This document shows, piece by piece, positions 1 to 8,417 of a stretch of DNA of 64,000 nt. A program made the translations under genes and the position numbers. This stretch comes from a bacterium (lineage in GTDB: Bacteria; Desulfobacterota; Binatia; DP-6). The notes under the pieces are model-generated. The model did no database searches. It was not told the origin of the DNA and saw only the letters and a list, made by a program, of their open reading frames with translations. Within the stretch, counting starts at the first letter, position 1. Each line of letters opens with the position of its first letter. The stretch lies in contig JAHCID010000008.1 of NCBI GenBank assembly GCA_026129405.1, positions 179,446 to 243,445 of the forward strand, written 5' to 3'.

Positions 1-1065
1 ATCAGCCACGAGGGCTACTCGGGGCACCCGGTGCACGCCTACTGGGACGACTTCTTCGCGCTGCGCGGCCTGAAGGACGCGGCGGCGCTCGCAGTCGTGG
101 TCGGCGACGACGAGGCGGCCACCGCGTACGCGCGGCTGCGCGACGACTTCCGTGAGACGCTGCTCGCGTCGCTCGCGGCGACGATGGCGATGCACCAGAT
201 CACGTACCTCCCGGGCTCGGTCGAGCTCGGCGACTTCGACCCGACCTCGACGAGCATCGCGATCGTGCCCGGCGGCGAGCTCGAGCGGCTGCCGCCCGAC
301 GCCGTGCGCGCCACCTACGACCGCTACTGGGGCGAGATCGAGACGCGGCTCGACGGCACCTGGAGCGGGCAGGCGTACTCGCCCTACGAGCTGCGCAACG
401 TCGCCGCGTTCGTGCGCCTCGGCCAGCGCGAGCGCGCGCACGCGCTGCTCGACTACCTCATGGCCGATCGGCGCCCGGCGGCGTGGAATCAATGGGCGGA
501 GGTCGTCTGGCTCGACCGCGACCTGCCGCGCTTCATCGGCGACATGCCGCACACGTGGGTCGGCGCCGGCTTCGTGCAGGCGGTGCGCAATCTGCTCGCG
601 TACGAGCGCGAAGCCGACCAGGCGCTCGTGCTCGCGGCGGGCGTGAAGCCCGAGTGGCTCGCGGCCGAGGGCGGCGTCGCCGTGCGCCGGCTGCCGACCC
701 ACTGGGGCATCCTCAACTACGCCATCCGCGCCGACGGGCCGGACGTCGTGCGCCTGCGGGTCTCGGGCGATCTCGTCGTCCCGCCCGGGAAGATCGTGGT
801 GCCGTCACCGCTGCCGCGGCCGATCGTCGCCGTCACCGTCAACGGCATCCCGGTGGAGAACCCGGATGCGGCCACCGTGCGCCTCGACGCGTCGCCGGCC
901 GACGTCGAGATCTGGTACGGCGCAGCGCCGCGCGCGGCCGCGCCGCCGCCGTCCGCGCGTGACGCATCCGCGGCGCCGGCGGCGCTGGCGCCGATCGGCA
1001 CGGACGGGGAGCCATCCGAGTCCGGCCCGAACGATGCCTCCGCCCCGGCGGAGCCGGCACCGTGA
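1..1065 (+). CDS. Six-hairpin glycosidase-like protein, C-terminal part (5' truncated by window edge)
   Basis: The frame is open from base 1, so the N-terminus lies outside the window. The visible 354 residues begin with an (alpha/alpha)6-barrel-type stretch (HAYWDDFFALRGL, then repeated helical segments with W and Y rich turns such as PHTWVGAGF) and continue into a beta-sandwich-like tail ending in an Ala/Pro-rich extension. This pattern is typical of large secreted or periplasmic glycoside hydrolase-like proteins (GH63/GH15-like six-hairpin fold). The exact substrate cannot be told. The stop overlaps the GTG start of the next gene by 4 bp, implying coupled translation. Confidence 0.6.
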   Translation: MSHEGYSGHPVHAYWDDFFALRGLKDAAALAVVVGDDEAATAYARLRDDFRETLLASLAATMAMHQITYLPGSVELGDFDPTSTSIAIVPGGELERLPPDAVRATYDRYWGEIETRLDGTWSGQAYSPYELRNVAAFVRLGQRERAHALLDYLMADRRPAAWNQWAEVVWLDRDLPRFIGDMPHTWVGAGFVQAVRNLLAYEREADQALVLAAGVKPEWLAAEGGVAVRRLPTHWGILNYAIRADGPDVVRLRVSGDLVVPPGKIVVPSPLPRPIVAVTVNGIPVENPDAATVRLDASPADVEIWYGAAPRAAAPPPSARDASAAPAALAPIGTDGEPSESGPNDASAPAEPAP

Positions 1066-1676
1066 GCACGCGGGCCGGCCGGGCCGCCGTGCGTCGCCCC
1101 CGCTGCCCGGGGCCGGGACGGCATCCGCGTCCCGATCGGGCGATGCTCGAGGCCGCGCGCGACTGGACGGTGCGCGACGTCGTCGGGCCGGGTCTGCGCG
1201 TGCTCTTCGTCGGCATCAATCCCGGCCTCTACACCGGCGCCACGGGTCATCACTTCGCGCGACCCGGCAATCGCTTCTGGCCGACGCTGCACCGCGCCGG
1301 CTTCACGCCGCGGCTCTATGCGCCGTGCGAGGCGGCGACGCTGCCGGCGCTCGGGCTCGGGGTCACGAACCTCGTCATGCGCACGACCGCGACCGCCGCG
1401 GAGCTGACGCCGGAGGAGCTGCGCGCGGGCGGGAAGCGCCTCGCGCGGCTGGTGACGCGCATGCGGCCGCGGTGGGTCGCGTTCCTCGGACTCGACGCCT
1501 ACCGCGTCGCCTTCGGCCGCAGGACGGCGCGCGTCGGCGAGCAGCCCGAGACGCTGGGCCCGGCGCGGGTGTGGCTGCTGCCAAACCCGAGCGGGCTCAA
1601 CGCCTCGTGGCAGGCGCCCGCCCTGGCGCAGGCCTTCGCGGCCCTGCGCCGGGCGGCGTTCGCGGACGACGCCTGA
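1062..1676 (+). CDS. mug: G/U mismatch-specific uracil-DNA glycosylase (Mug/TDG family)
   Basis: Excises uracil or thymine mispaired with guanine to start base-excision repair. The catalytic motif GINPG and the substrate-intercalating motif NPSGLNA are both present, separated by the usual spacing, with GHHFARPGNRFW between them, as in the actinobacterial-type Mug group. The GTG start at 1062 gives 204 residues and overlaps the upstream stop. Homology seems to begin around residue 25 (RPDRAMLEAARDW), so a start at the ATG at 1143 would probably cut into the domain; the first 25 residues are low-complexity and may be leader. Intact, single-domain. Confidence 0.88.
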   Translation: MSTRAGRAAVRRPRCPGPGRHPRPDRAMLEAARDWTVRDVVGPGLRVLFVGINPGLYTGATGHHFARPGNRFWPTLHRAGFTPRLYAPCEAATLPALGLGVTNLVMRTTATAAELTPEELRAGGKRLARLVTRMRPRWVAFLGLDAYRVAFGRRTARVGEQPETLGPARVWLLPNPSGLNASWQAPALAQAFAALRRAAFADDA

Positions 1677-1683
1677 GCCGGGC

Positions 1684-3120
1684 TCAGCGGCCCGGGAGCC
1701 AGTTGCCGATCCGGTAGCCCTGGCTCGCGACCCAGTCGACGCCGCGCTCGAAATCGCTGGGTGGGAGCGCCGCCCGCGCCGCGAGCGTCGCCGCCGCCTC
1801 CGAGCCGCAGCCCGGCGAGCTGCCCGGGTCGACGGGGCCGGTGTCGAAGTCGAAGTCCGGCGCCGTCGGGCTCAAGGTCTGGGCGATGTTCTTCGCGTGC
1901 CGGTCGCGCTCGGTGAGATAGACCGGGTCGCGGCGGCTACCGACGCCGTCCGCCCGGGTGCCGAGGAAGCGCCACTCGATGAAGCGCAGGATCGAGGTGT
2001 GGTCGTAGACCCGATGGTCGACGAAGTTGCGCCGCGCGAACGGCGAGATGAGCCGGGTCGGCACGCGGAAGCCGGCCTGCGAGAAGTCGTTCTGATCGTC
2101 GCGGCGATTGGCGCGGTCGTCGCGCAGCCGCGGCGGCGCGACGTGATCGAAGAAGCCGCCCCACTCGTCGTAGGTGAGGATGAACGCGCCCGAGCGCCAG
2201 TGCGGCGACTCCACGAACGCCTTCACGAACTGCTGCACGAGACGCTGGCCGTCGCGCACGTCGCCGTGCGGATGCTCGTCGCTCTGGAACTCGCCGAGGA
2301 AGCCCGGATCGAGGAAGACCACGCGCGGCAGGCGTCCCGCGGCCGCGTCCTCGAAGTAGTTGGCGATCGGGCTCGCGATCGGCGCCAGGCGCGGGCCGAA
2401 GAGCGCCACGAAGGGCAGGTCGACGTAGTAGTAGCGCGCCGGCACCCCGGCGGCCGCGAGCCGATCCCAGATCGTCGCCCACGGGAAGCCGTTGGGATAG
2501 CCGACCTCGAACGGGAAGGCGTTGTTCTTGAGCCCGCCGGACTGCGCCGAGTGCAGGTACTCGCGGTTCGGATAGGTGGGGCCGAGGACCGAGCAGTGGT
2601 AGCGGTCGAAGGTGGTGAAGCGCCGCGTGAGCGCACCGTAGAAGGGCAGGTCGCTCTCGCGGTACCAGCCGAGCGCGAACTCGTCGTTGCCGCTGCCGGT
2701 GGCGAGGAAGCCGCCGTCGCGCTGCGCGCGCCCGGCGTTCCAGCCGTGGCCGGGATCGCGGAATCCGCATCCGCGCCAGGGCTGCGCGAGCTCGCTCAGC
2801 ATGGGGTAGGTCGCGACCCGCGTCCCGTTCGCACGGGCGTAGGTCTGGGTCGTGCTGCCGTCGACCCGGAAGCGTTTGCCCCATAGGCTGCGGCCGGTCT
2901 CGAGGTAGGTCTCGTCGGTGGCGAGCCAGCCCATGTAGTGGTCGAACGATCGGTTCTCCATCATGCAGACCACGATGGTGTCGATCGGGGCCGCTGCGGC
3001 GGGCCGGTCGAGGATGCTGCCGCCGGGCAGCCGCTTCGCATCGGCGTCGTCGGGACGGGTACCGATCATGCTCGCCGCACCGAGGACGGCGGCGGTGCGC
3101 AGGAAGTCGCGTCGCTTCAT
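1684..3120 (-). CDS. Tat-exported phosphoesterase (phospholipase C / AcpA family)
   Basis: 478 residues. The N-terminus MKRRDFLRTAAVLGAAS is a twin-arginine signal, so the protein is exported folded. Family motifs follow: MMENRSFDHYMGW (metal-binding Asn near the N-terminus), GHGW, EHPHGD, YDEWGGFFDHV (Asp/Glu metal ligands), and a C-terminal VYDHTSILRFIEWRF segment. These define the phosphoesterase family that includes non-haemolytic phospholipase C and acid phosphatase AcpA. It probably hydrolyses phospholipids or other phosphate esters in the periplasm. The longer open frame upstream (to 3969) lies over the opposite-strand DOMON gene and is not coding. Transcribed divergently from the 3269 gene set. 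Confidence 0.85.
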   Translation of the reverse strand: MKRRDFLRTAAVLGAASMIGTRPDDADAKRLPGGSILDRPAAAAPIDTIVVCMMENRSFDHYMGWLATDETYLETGRSLWGKRFRVDGSTTQTYARANGTRVATYPMLSELAQPWRGCGFRDPGHGWNAGRAQRDGGFLATGSGNDEFALGWYRESDLPFYGALTRRFTTFDRYHCSVLGPTYPNREYLHSAQSGGLKNNAFPFEVGYPNGFPWATIWDRLAAAGVPARYYYVDLPFVALFGPRLAPIASPIANYFEDAAAGRLPRVVFLDPGFLGEFQSDEHPHGDVRDGQRLVQQFVKAFVESPHWRSGAFILTYDEWGGFFDHVAPPRLRDDRANRRDDQNDFSQAGFRVPTRLISPFARRNFVDHRVYDHTSILRFIEWRFLGTRADGVGSRRDPVYLTERDRHAKNIAQTLSPTAPDFDFDTGPVDPGSSPGCGSEAAATLAARAALPPSDFERGVDWVASQGYRIGNWLPGR

Positions 3121-3268
3121 GAAGTCTCCCCCTGTGGCGCCGGAAGATCGCGCACGCGCCGGCGCCGAGGCAAGACGAAAAACGCGGTCGCGACGAATTG
3201 CCATGGACTTGCAACCCGAGCGTCGACGCGCGAGGCATGCGCAAACTCCTCGCGGGTGGAGGTGAGCG

Positions 3269-3472
3269 ATGGACGTGCTGCGCACCCCGGACGCGCGCTT
3301 CGCGGCGCCGGCGGACTTCGCCGCGCTCCGGCGTCGGGACCGGGCCTGGGGCGAGGCGTGGGCGGGCCTCGCGCCCGGTGCGACGCTCGACCGCATCGCC
3401 GGCGCGAGCCGCTGCCTCCAGGAGGACGCCGGCGCCGAGCCGGCGGCGACGATCCGCCGCCGGCTCGGCTGA
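3269..3472 (+). pseudogene. Internally deleted haloalkane dehalogenase remnant
   Basis: A 67-codon ORF with a strong Shine-Dalgarno (ggaggtga, 3258-3265). Residues 1-13 (MDVLRTPDARFAA) match the characteristic N-terminus of DhlA/DhmA-type haloalkane dehalogenases. Residues 42-60 (IAGASRCLQEDAGAEPAA) match the C-terminal strand-helix that carries the catalytic histidine (family GAGHFLQED), but the His is Arg here. The roughly 230 residues in between, with nucleophile Asp and cap domain, are missing. It therefore cannot be a dehalogenase. It is still in frame and overlaps the next start by 1 bp (TGATG), so it may survive as a translated leader for the operon. Recognition is from memory of the family, not a search. 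Confidence 0.6.
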
Positions 3473-4011
3473 TGCGCGATCTCGTCCCCTTCCCCGGCGA
3501 CGTCGCATTCGCCGCCCTGCGCGTACGCGCCGGCGCCCGCCGCGCCGGCGGCGTCCTGCGCTGCGTCTGGAAGCTCGACGGCGCGCGCGCCGGGCTGCAC
3601 CTGCCGCCGCCGTCGGCCGTCCCGCGGCGCGCCGACCGCCTGTGGGAGGAGACCTGCTGCGAGGCCTTCGTCGCGCCCGCTGCCGGCGCCGCCTACTGGG
3701 AGCTCAACCTGGCGCCGTCGGGCGACTGGAACCTCTACCGCTTCTCCGGCTATCGGGAGGACATGCGGTGGGAGGAGCGGGTGGCGGGGCTCGTCGATGT
3801 CGCCACGACGACGACGGCCGACGGCTGGCGCCTCGAGGCCGGCATCGACCTGCAGGCGTTGCCCGAGCTGGCGGCGGCGCCGCTCGAGGTGGGGCTGAGC
3901 GTCGTGCTCGCCGGTGCCGGCCGCTCCTTCCGCGCCCTGGCGCATCCGGCGGCGCGTGCGGACTTCCACGACCGCGCGGCGTTCATGCTGCGCCTCGGGG
4001 CGGCGGCGTGA
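3472..4011 (+). CDS. DOMON-like domain protein
   Basis: 179 residues of mainly beta character, with the signature LWEETCCEAFVAP and YWELNLAPSGDWNLYRFSGYR, which matches the DOMON-like / CBM9-like proteins annotated in many proteobacteria near DUF1343 genes. No signal peptide is evident. The ATG overlaps the upstream stop by 1 bp and the stop overlaps the NamZ ATG by 1 bp, so the three ORFs form one translational unit. Ligand unknown; DOMON relatives bind sugar or haem. Confidence 0.75.
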   Translation: MRDLVPFPGDVAFAALRVRAGARRAGGVLRCVWKLDGARAGLHLPPPSAVPRRADRLWEETCCEAFVAPAAGAAYWELNLAPSGDWNLYRFSGYREDMRWEERVAGLVDVATTTTADGWRLEAGIDLQALPELAAAPLEVGLSVVLAGAGRSFRALAHPAARADFHDRAAFMLRLGAAA

Positions 4012-5216
4012 TGCGGCTCGGCATCGACCGCCTGCTCGCCGATCCCGCGCTCCGCCGCCCGCTCGCCGGGCGTCGTCTGGCGCTGCTCGCGCATCCCGCG
4101 TCGATGACGCGCGGCTTCCAGCACGCCGTCGACGCGCTGATGGCGTGCCCCGACACGCCCCTCGCCGCCGCCTTCGGCCCGCAGCACGGCATGCGCGGCG
4201 AGAAGCAGGACAACATGCAGGAGACGGACGACTACGTGGACCCGCGCCACGGCATCCCCGTCTTCAGCCTCTACGGCAGCGTGCGCCGGCCGACGCCGGC
4301 GATGCTGGACGCGTTCGACGTGCTGCTGGTCGACGTGCAGGACGTCGGCACCCGCATCTACACCTTCCTCACCACGCTGCTCTACGTCCTCGAGGCGGCG
4401 GCGCAGGCGGGGAAGGCGGTGTGGGTGCTCGACCGCCCGAACCCGGCGGGCCGGCCGGTCGAGGGCACGCGGCTGCGTCCCGGCTGGGAGAGCTTCGTCG
4501 GCGCGGGGCCGCTGCCGATGCGACACGGGCTGACGCTGGGCGAGGCCGCGGAGTGGTTCCGGCGCACCCGCAACCTCGACGTCGACCTCACCGTGGTGGC
4601 GATGGAGGGCTGGGACCCGACCGCCGGCCCGGGCTTCGGCTGGCCCCTCGGCGAGCTGGCCTGGGTCAACCCGAGCCCGAACGCCGCCTCGCCGAGCATG
4701 CCGCGCGTCTTCCCCGGGACCGTGCTGCTCGAAGGGACGGAGCTGTCCGAGGGTCGCGGCACGACGCGGCCGCTCGAGCTCTTCGGCGCCCCCGACCTCG
4801 ACGTGGCGGCGCTGCTCGCGACCATGGAGCGTCTCGCGCCGGTGTGGCTGCGCGGCTGCCGCCTGCGCCCGTGCTTCTTCATGCCGACCTTCCACAAGCA
4901 CGCGGGGCAGGTGTGCGCCGGCCTCCAGGTGCACGTCGACGATCCCGGCTACGACCACGCGGTCTTCCGCCCGTATCGGCTGGTGGCGCTCTTCCTGAAG
5001 GCGATCCGCACCTGGCGGCCCGACTACGCGCTCTGGCGCGACTTCGCCTACGAGTACGATCCGCGGCTGCCGATCGACGTCATCGACGGCGGGCCCGGGC
5101 TGCGCACCTGGGTCGACGATCCGGCGGCGACCGCCATCGACTTCGACGCCGCCTGCGCCGCCGACGAGACCGCGTGGGCTCTCGAGCGCCTGACGCTGCT
5201 GCGCTACCCGGCGTAG
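4011..5216 (+). CDS. namZ: DUF1343 exo-beta-N-acetylmuramidase (NamZ/GH171 family)
   Basis: 401 residues, the usual length for DUF1343. Motifs seen: LLAHPAS, FGPQHGMRGEKQDNM, SLYGSVRRPT, LLVDVQDVGTRIYTF, VLDRPNPAGR, WVNPSPN, FPGTVLLEGTELSEGRGTTRPLE and the C-terminal RPDYALWRDF. NamZ enzymes release N-acetylmuramic acid from the ends of peptidoglycan fragments, a step in cell-wall recycling or scavenging. There is no clear signal peptide here, which would favour a cytoplasmic recycling role or export by another route. Last gene of the three-gene overlapping unit starting at 3269. Confidence 0.85.
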   Translation: MRLGIDRLLADPALRRPLAGRRLALLAHPASMTRGFQHAVDALMACPDTPLAAAFGPQHGMRGEKQDNMQETDDYVDPRHGIPVFSLYGSVRRPTPAMLDAFDVLLVDVQDVGTRIYTFLTTLLYVLEAAAQAGKAVWVLDRPNPAGRPVEGTRLRPGWESFVGAGPLPMRHGLTLGEAAEWFRRTRNLDVDLTVVAMEGWDPTAGPGFGWPLGELAWVNPSPNAASPSMPRVFPGTVLLEGTELSEGRGTTRPLELFGAPDLDVAALLATMERLAPVWLRGCRLRPCFFMPTFHKHAGQVCAGLQVHVDDPGYDHAVFRPYRLVALFLKAIRTWRPDYALWRDFAYEYDPRLPIDVIDGGPGLRTWVDDPAATAIDFDAACAADETAWALERLTLLRYPA

Positions 5217-5319
5217 CCGCGCGCCGGCGCGGGGTCGCAGGTGCTCCTCGCGCCCTCGGCGGCGCGCACCTTCCGGCGCGCCGTCTCCGGCGTGGAGGGG
5301 AGCACGATCGGGGTCGTCG

Positions 5320-6498
5320 TCAGGCGCGCTCCAGGTAGGCGGCGGTCGCCATGCCGCCGGCCGTGCAGACGCCGACCACCGCGCGCCGCCCGCCGCGGCG
5401 GGCCAGCTCGAGCAGCGTCGAGCCGACGTAGCGGATGCCGGACATCCCGTAGGGGTGACCGAGCGGTATGGCGCCGCCGTTCACGTTGGTGCGCTCCCAG
5501 GGCGTGTCGAGCCGGGCCTGGTTGTAGAGCGTCGTCACCGCGTAGGCCTCGTGCAGCTCCCACAGGTCGACGTCGGCCGTCGCCAGGCGGTGGTGGGCGA
5601 GCAGCCGGCGGACGGCGGGCGTGATCGCGATGCTCATCTCCTCGGGTGCGACGCCCGCGAGCTGCATGCCGCGGAAGAGCCCCAGGATCGGCCGCCGCCG
5701 CCGCGCGGCCTGGCCGGCGTCCATGAGGACGAGCGCCGCGGCGCCGTCGGAGAGCTGTGAGGCGTTGCCGGCGGTGGTGGTGCCGCCCTCGTATACCGGC
5801 CTCAGCGCCGCCAGCTTCTCGAGCGTGGTGTCGGGGCGCGGGCCCTCGTCGCGGTCGAGCGTCACCTCGCGGCGCATGGTGCCGCCGGTGGCCTCGTCGG
5901 TCACCTCCATCGTCGTGGTGAAGGGGACGATCTCCTCGGCGAAGTATCCCGCGGCCGCCGCGTCGGCGACGCGCTGCTGGCTGCGCACCACGTAGGCGTC
6001 CTGCGCCGCGCGGCTGATGCCGTACTTCTGCGCCACGAAGTCGGCGGTCTGGTTCATGGTCCACCAGACGGCCGGCATGCGCAGCTGGAGCGGCTCGTAG
6101 AAGAAGCCGTGCATGTCGAGGTCGAACTGCACCATGCTGATGCTCTCGACCCCGGCCGCGATGGCGACCGACAGCTCGCCGGCCGCGATCCGCGCGGCCG
6201 CGATCGACACCGCGCTGATCCCCGAGCCGCAGTAGCGGTTGATCGTCATGCCCGGCACCGCGACGCCGAAGCCCGCGTCGAGCGCGGCATTGCGCGCGAC
6301 GTTGTGTCCGGTGGCGCCCTCGGGCAGGCCGCAGCCGACGACCACGTCCTCGACCTCGCCGGCCTCGATGCCGGCGCGCGCGGCCGCGTGGCGCAGCACG
6401 TGCGCCGTCAGCGGGATGCCGTGGGTGGCGTTCAGGGCGCCGCGGCGGGCACGCGCGATGCCGGTGCGACAGTACGAGACGACGGCGACGTCGGGCAT
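5320..6498 (-). CDS. Acetyl-CoA C-acyltransferase (thiolase)
   Basis: 392 residues. All catalytic landmarks of a degradative-type thiolase are present: nucleophilic Cys in NRYCGSG, His in GHPYGMSG, and the second Cys in CTAGGMA. The usual NEAFA motif is HEAYAVT, as in some thiolases acting on longer or branched chains. It catalyses thiolytic cleavage of 3-ketoacyl-CoA (or the reverse). No beta-oxidation partners are adjacent. Start ATG at 6498 agrees with the family N-terminus (DVAVVSYCRTGIAR). Confidence 0.88.
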   Translation of the reverse strand: MPDVAVVSYCRTGIARARRGALNATHGIPLTAHVLRHAAARAGIEAGEVEDVVVGCGLPEGATGHNVARNAALDAGFGVAVPGMTINRYCGSGISAVSIAAARIAAGELSVAIAAGVESISMVQFDLDMHGFFYEPLQLRMPAVWWTMNQTADFVAQKYGISRAAQDAYVVRSQQRVADAAAAGYFAEEIVPFTTTMEVTDEATGGTMRREVTLDRDEGPRPDTTLEKLAALRPVYEGGTTTAGNASQLSDGAAALVLMDAGQAARRRRPILGLFRGMQLAGVAPEEMSIAITPAVRRLLAHHRLATADVDLWELHEAYAVTTLYNQARLDTPWERTNVNGGAIPLGHPYGMSGIRYVGSTLLELARRGGRRAVVGVCTAGGMATAAYLERA

Positions 6499-6596
6499 GC
6501 GCCACCCGTAGCGGGCGGCGGGGTTGAGACAATGGGGGCGGCGCCTCTCGGCCGGGGTCCGCCCTCAGGCCGTGGCGCCGGTGCGTCCCGCCCGCG

Positions 6597-8417
6597 TCAG
6601 AGCAGCGACTTCATCTCGCTGATCAGCTTGGTGATGCTGTCCTTCGCGTCGCCGAACAGCATGAGGCACTTCTCGTCGTAGTAGAGCTCGTTGTCGACGC
6701 CGGCGAAGCCGGGGCGCATGGAGCGCTTCAGCACGATGATCGACTTGGCGCGGTCGACCTCGAGGATCGGCATGCCGTAGAGCGGGCTCGCCTTGTTGGT
6801 GCGCGCGGCGGGGTTGGTCACGTCGTTCGCGCCGACGACGAGGACGATGTCGGCCTCGGGGAACGACGGGTTGATCGCCTCCATCTCGACCAGCTGGTCG
6901 TAGGGGACGTTCGCCTCGGCGAGGAGCACGTTCATGTGGCCGGGCATGCGCCCGGCGACCGGGTGGATCGCGTAGCGCACCGTGGCGCCGCGCTCGCGCA
7001 GGATGTTGCCGAGCTCGGCGACCGCGTGCTGCGCCTGGGCGACGGCCATGCCGTAGCCGGGCACCACGACGACGTTCTGCGCCGTTTCGAAGAGCACGGC
7101 CGTCTCGTCGGCGGTGATGCTGCGCACGGTGCCCTTCGACTCGGCCGCGGCGGCGACGTCGTCCTCCGACACCGAGCCGAACGCGCCGAAGAGCACGTTC
7201 GCGGCCGAGCGGTTCATCGCGCGGCACATGAGCAGCGCCAGGAGGAAGCCGGACGTGCCGTCGAGCGATCCCGTGATGATCTGGATCTTGTTCGACAGCA
7301 TGAAGCCCATGGCGGCATCGGCGAGGCCGCCGTAGGAGTTGAGGAGCGCGATGACGACGGGCATGTCGGCCGCGCCGATCGGCACCACGAGCAGGATGCC
7401 GAAGACGAACGCCAGCGCCACCATCACGTAGAAGAACGGCGTCGCCGCCTGCGTGTAGACGAGCCAGCCGGCCGAGCCGACGATGATCGCCAGCAGGGTC
7501 ATGCTGATGAGGTTCTGGCCTTTGTAGGTGATCGGCCGGCCCTGCATGATCTCCTGGAGCTTGGCCGCGGCGATGAGGCTGCCCGTGAAGGTGAGGCCGC
7601 CGACCACGACCTCGAACGACAGCGCCGTCAGCGTCACGCGATCGAGCGCGCCCTGGAAGCGGAAGTACTCCGACACGCCGACGAGACACGCGGCGAGCGC
7701 GCCCAGCGAGTGCGAGATCGCCGTGCGTTGCGGCACGGCGGTCATCGGGATGCTGAGGCCCATCCAGGCGCCGATCACCGTGCCGATCGCGAGCCCGATG
7801 ACGATCCAGGTGTAGGTGACGATGTGCTCGTGGAAGAGCGTACCGACGACGGCGAGCAGCATGCCGAGCGCGGCCAGCGCGATGCCGGAGCGCGCCCACT
7901 TCGGCGAGCTGAGGCCCTTCAGGCCGAGCACGAACATCGCGGCCGAGGCGATGTAGGCGTAGCGCAGCGCCTCGGGGGCGACGTGATGATGGAGGTAGTC
8001 TCCCATCGTCATGTCGGTGGGCCGCGTCCAGTAGAGGATGGCGGCGATGCTGCCGAAGAGCGCGACCACGAACGCGAACGCCTGCAGCTCGACCGGCCGT
8101 TTGACGCCGCGGGCGCGCTCCTCGGCCGTCTTGAACATGCGCAGCATGCGGTCGGTGATGAGGAAGCCGCCGACCGCGTTGGTCGACGAGCAGGCGACGG
8201 CGATGAAGCCGAGCAGCGTGCAGATCCAGCCGTTCTCGACGTCGCTGTAGTCGCCGCCGGCGACGACCAGCGAGCCGACCAGCGAGATGGCGGCGATCGC
8301 GTTGGTCGCCGACATGAGCGGCGTGTGCAGCAGCGGGGGGACCCGCGTGATGATGTGGTAGCCGAGGAACCCGGCCAGCATGAAGATGTAGAGGCCGACT
8401 TCGAGATCGGTCGTCAT
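6597..8417 (-). CDS. pntB: Transhydrogenase membrane (alpha-2) and beta subunit fused, PntAB-PntB
   Basis: 606 residues, about 140 longer than E. coli PntB. Residues 1-100 (YIFMLAGFLGYHIITRVPP, HTPLMSATNAI) are the transmembrane dIIa domain that normally belongs to the alpha subunit (or to the separate PntAB protein). It is followed by the many-helix dIIb and the NADP(H)-binding dIII with VPGYGMAVAQAQHAV, HPVAGRMPGHMNVLLAEA and VGANDVTNPAA. The polypeptide thus carries the whole proton channel plus the NADP site. With the dI protein encoded just upstream (4-bp overlap) it forms the Re/Si-specific NAD(P)+ transhydrogenase, which uses the proton gradient to make NADPH. Confidence 0.88.
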   Translation of the reverse strand: MTTDLEVGLYIFMLAGFLGYHIITRVPPLLHTPLMSATNAIAAISLVGSLVVAGGDYSDVENGWICTLLGFIAVACSSTNAVGGFLITDRMLRMFKTAEERARGVKRPVELQAFAFVVALFGSIAAILYWTRPTDMTMGDYLHHHVAPEALRYAYIASAAMFVLGLKGLSSPKWARSGIALAALGMLLAVVGTLFHEHIVTYTWIVIGLAIGTVIGAWMGLSIPMTAVPQRTAISHSLGALAACLVGVSEYFRFQGALDRVTLTALSFEVVVGGLTFTGSLIAAAKLQEIMQGRPITYKGQNLISMTLLAIIVGSAGWLVYTQAATPFFYVMVALAFVFGILLVVPIGAADMPVVIALLNSYGGLADAAMGFMLSNKIQIITGSLDGTSGFLLALLMCRAMNRSAANVLFGAFGSVSEDDVAAAAESKGTVRSITADETAVLFETAQNVVVVPGYGMAVAQAQHAVAELGNILRERGATVRYAIHPVAGRMPGHMNVLLAEANVPYDQLVEMEAINPSFPEADIVLVVGANDVTNPAARTNKASPLYGMPILEVDRAKSIIVLKRSMRPGFAGVDNELYYDEKCLMLFGDAKDSITKLISEMKSLL

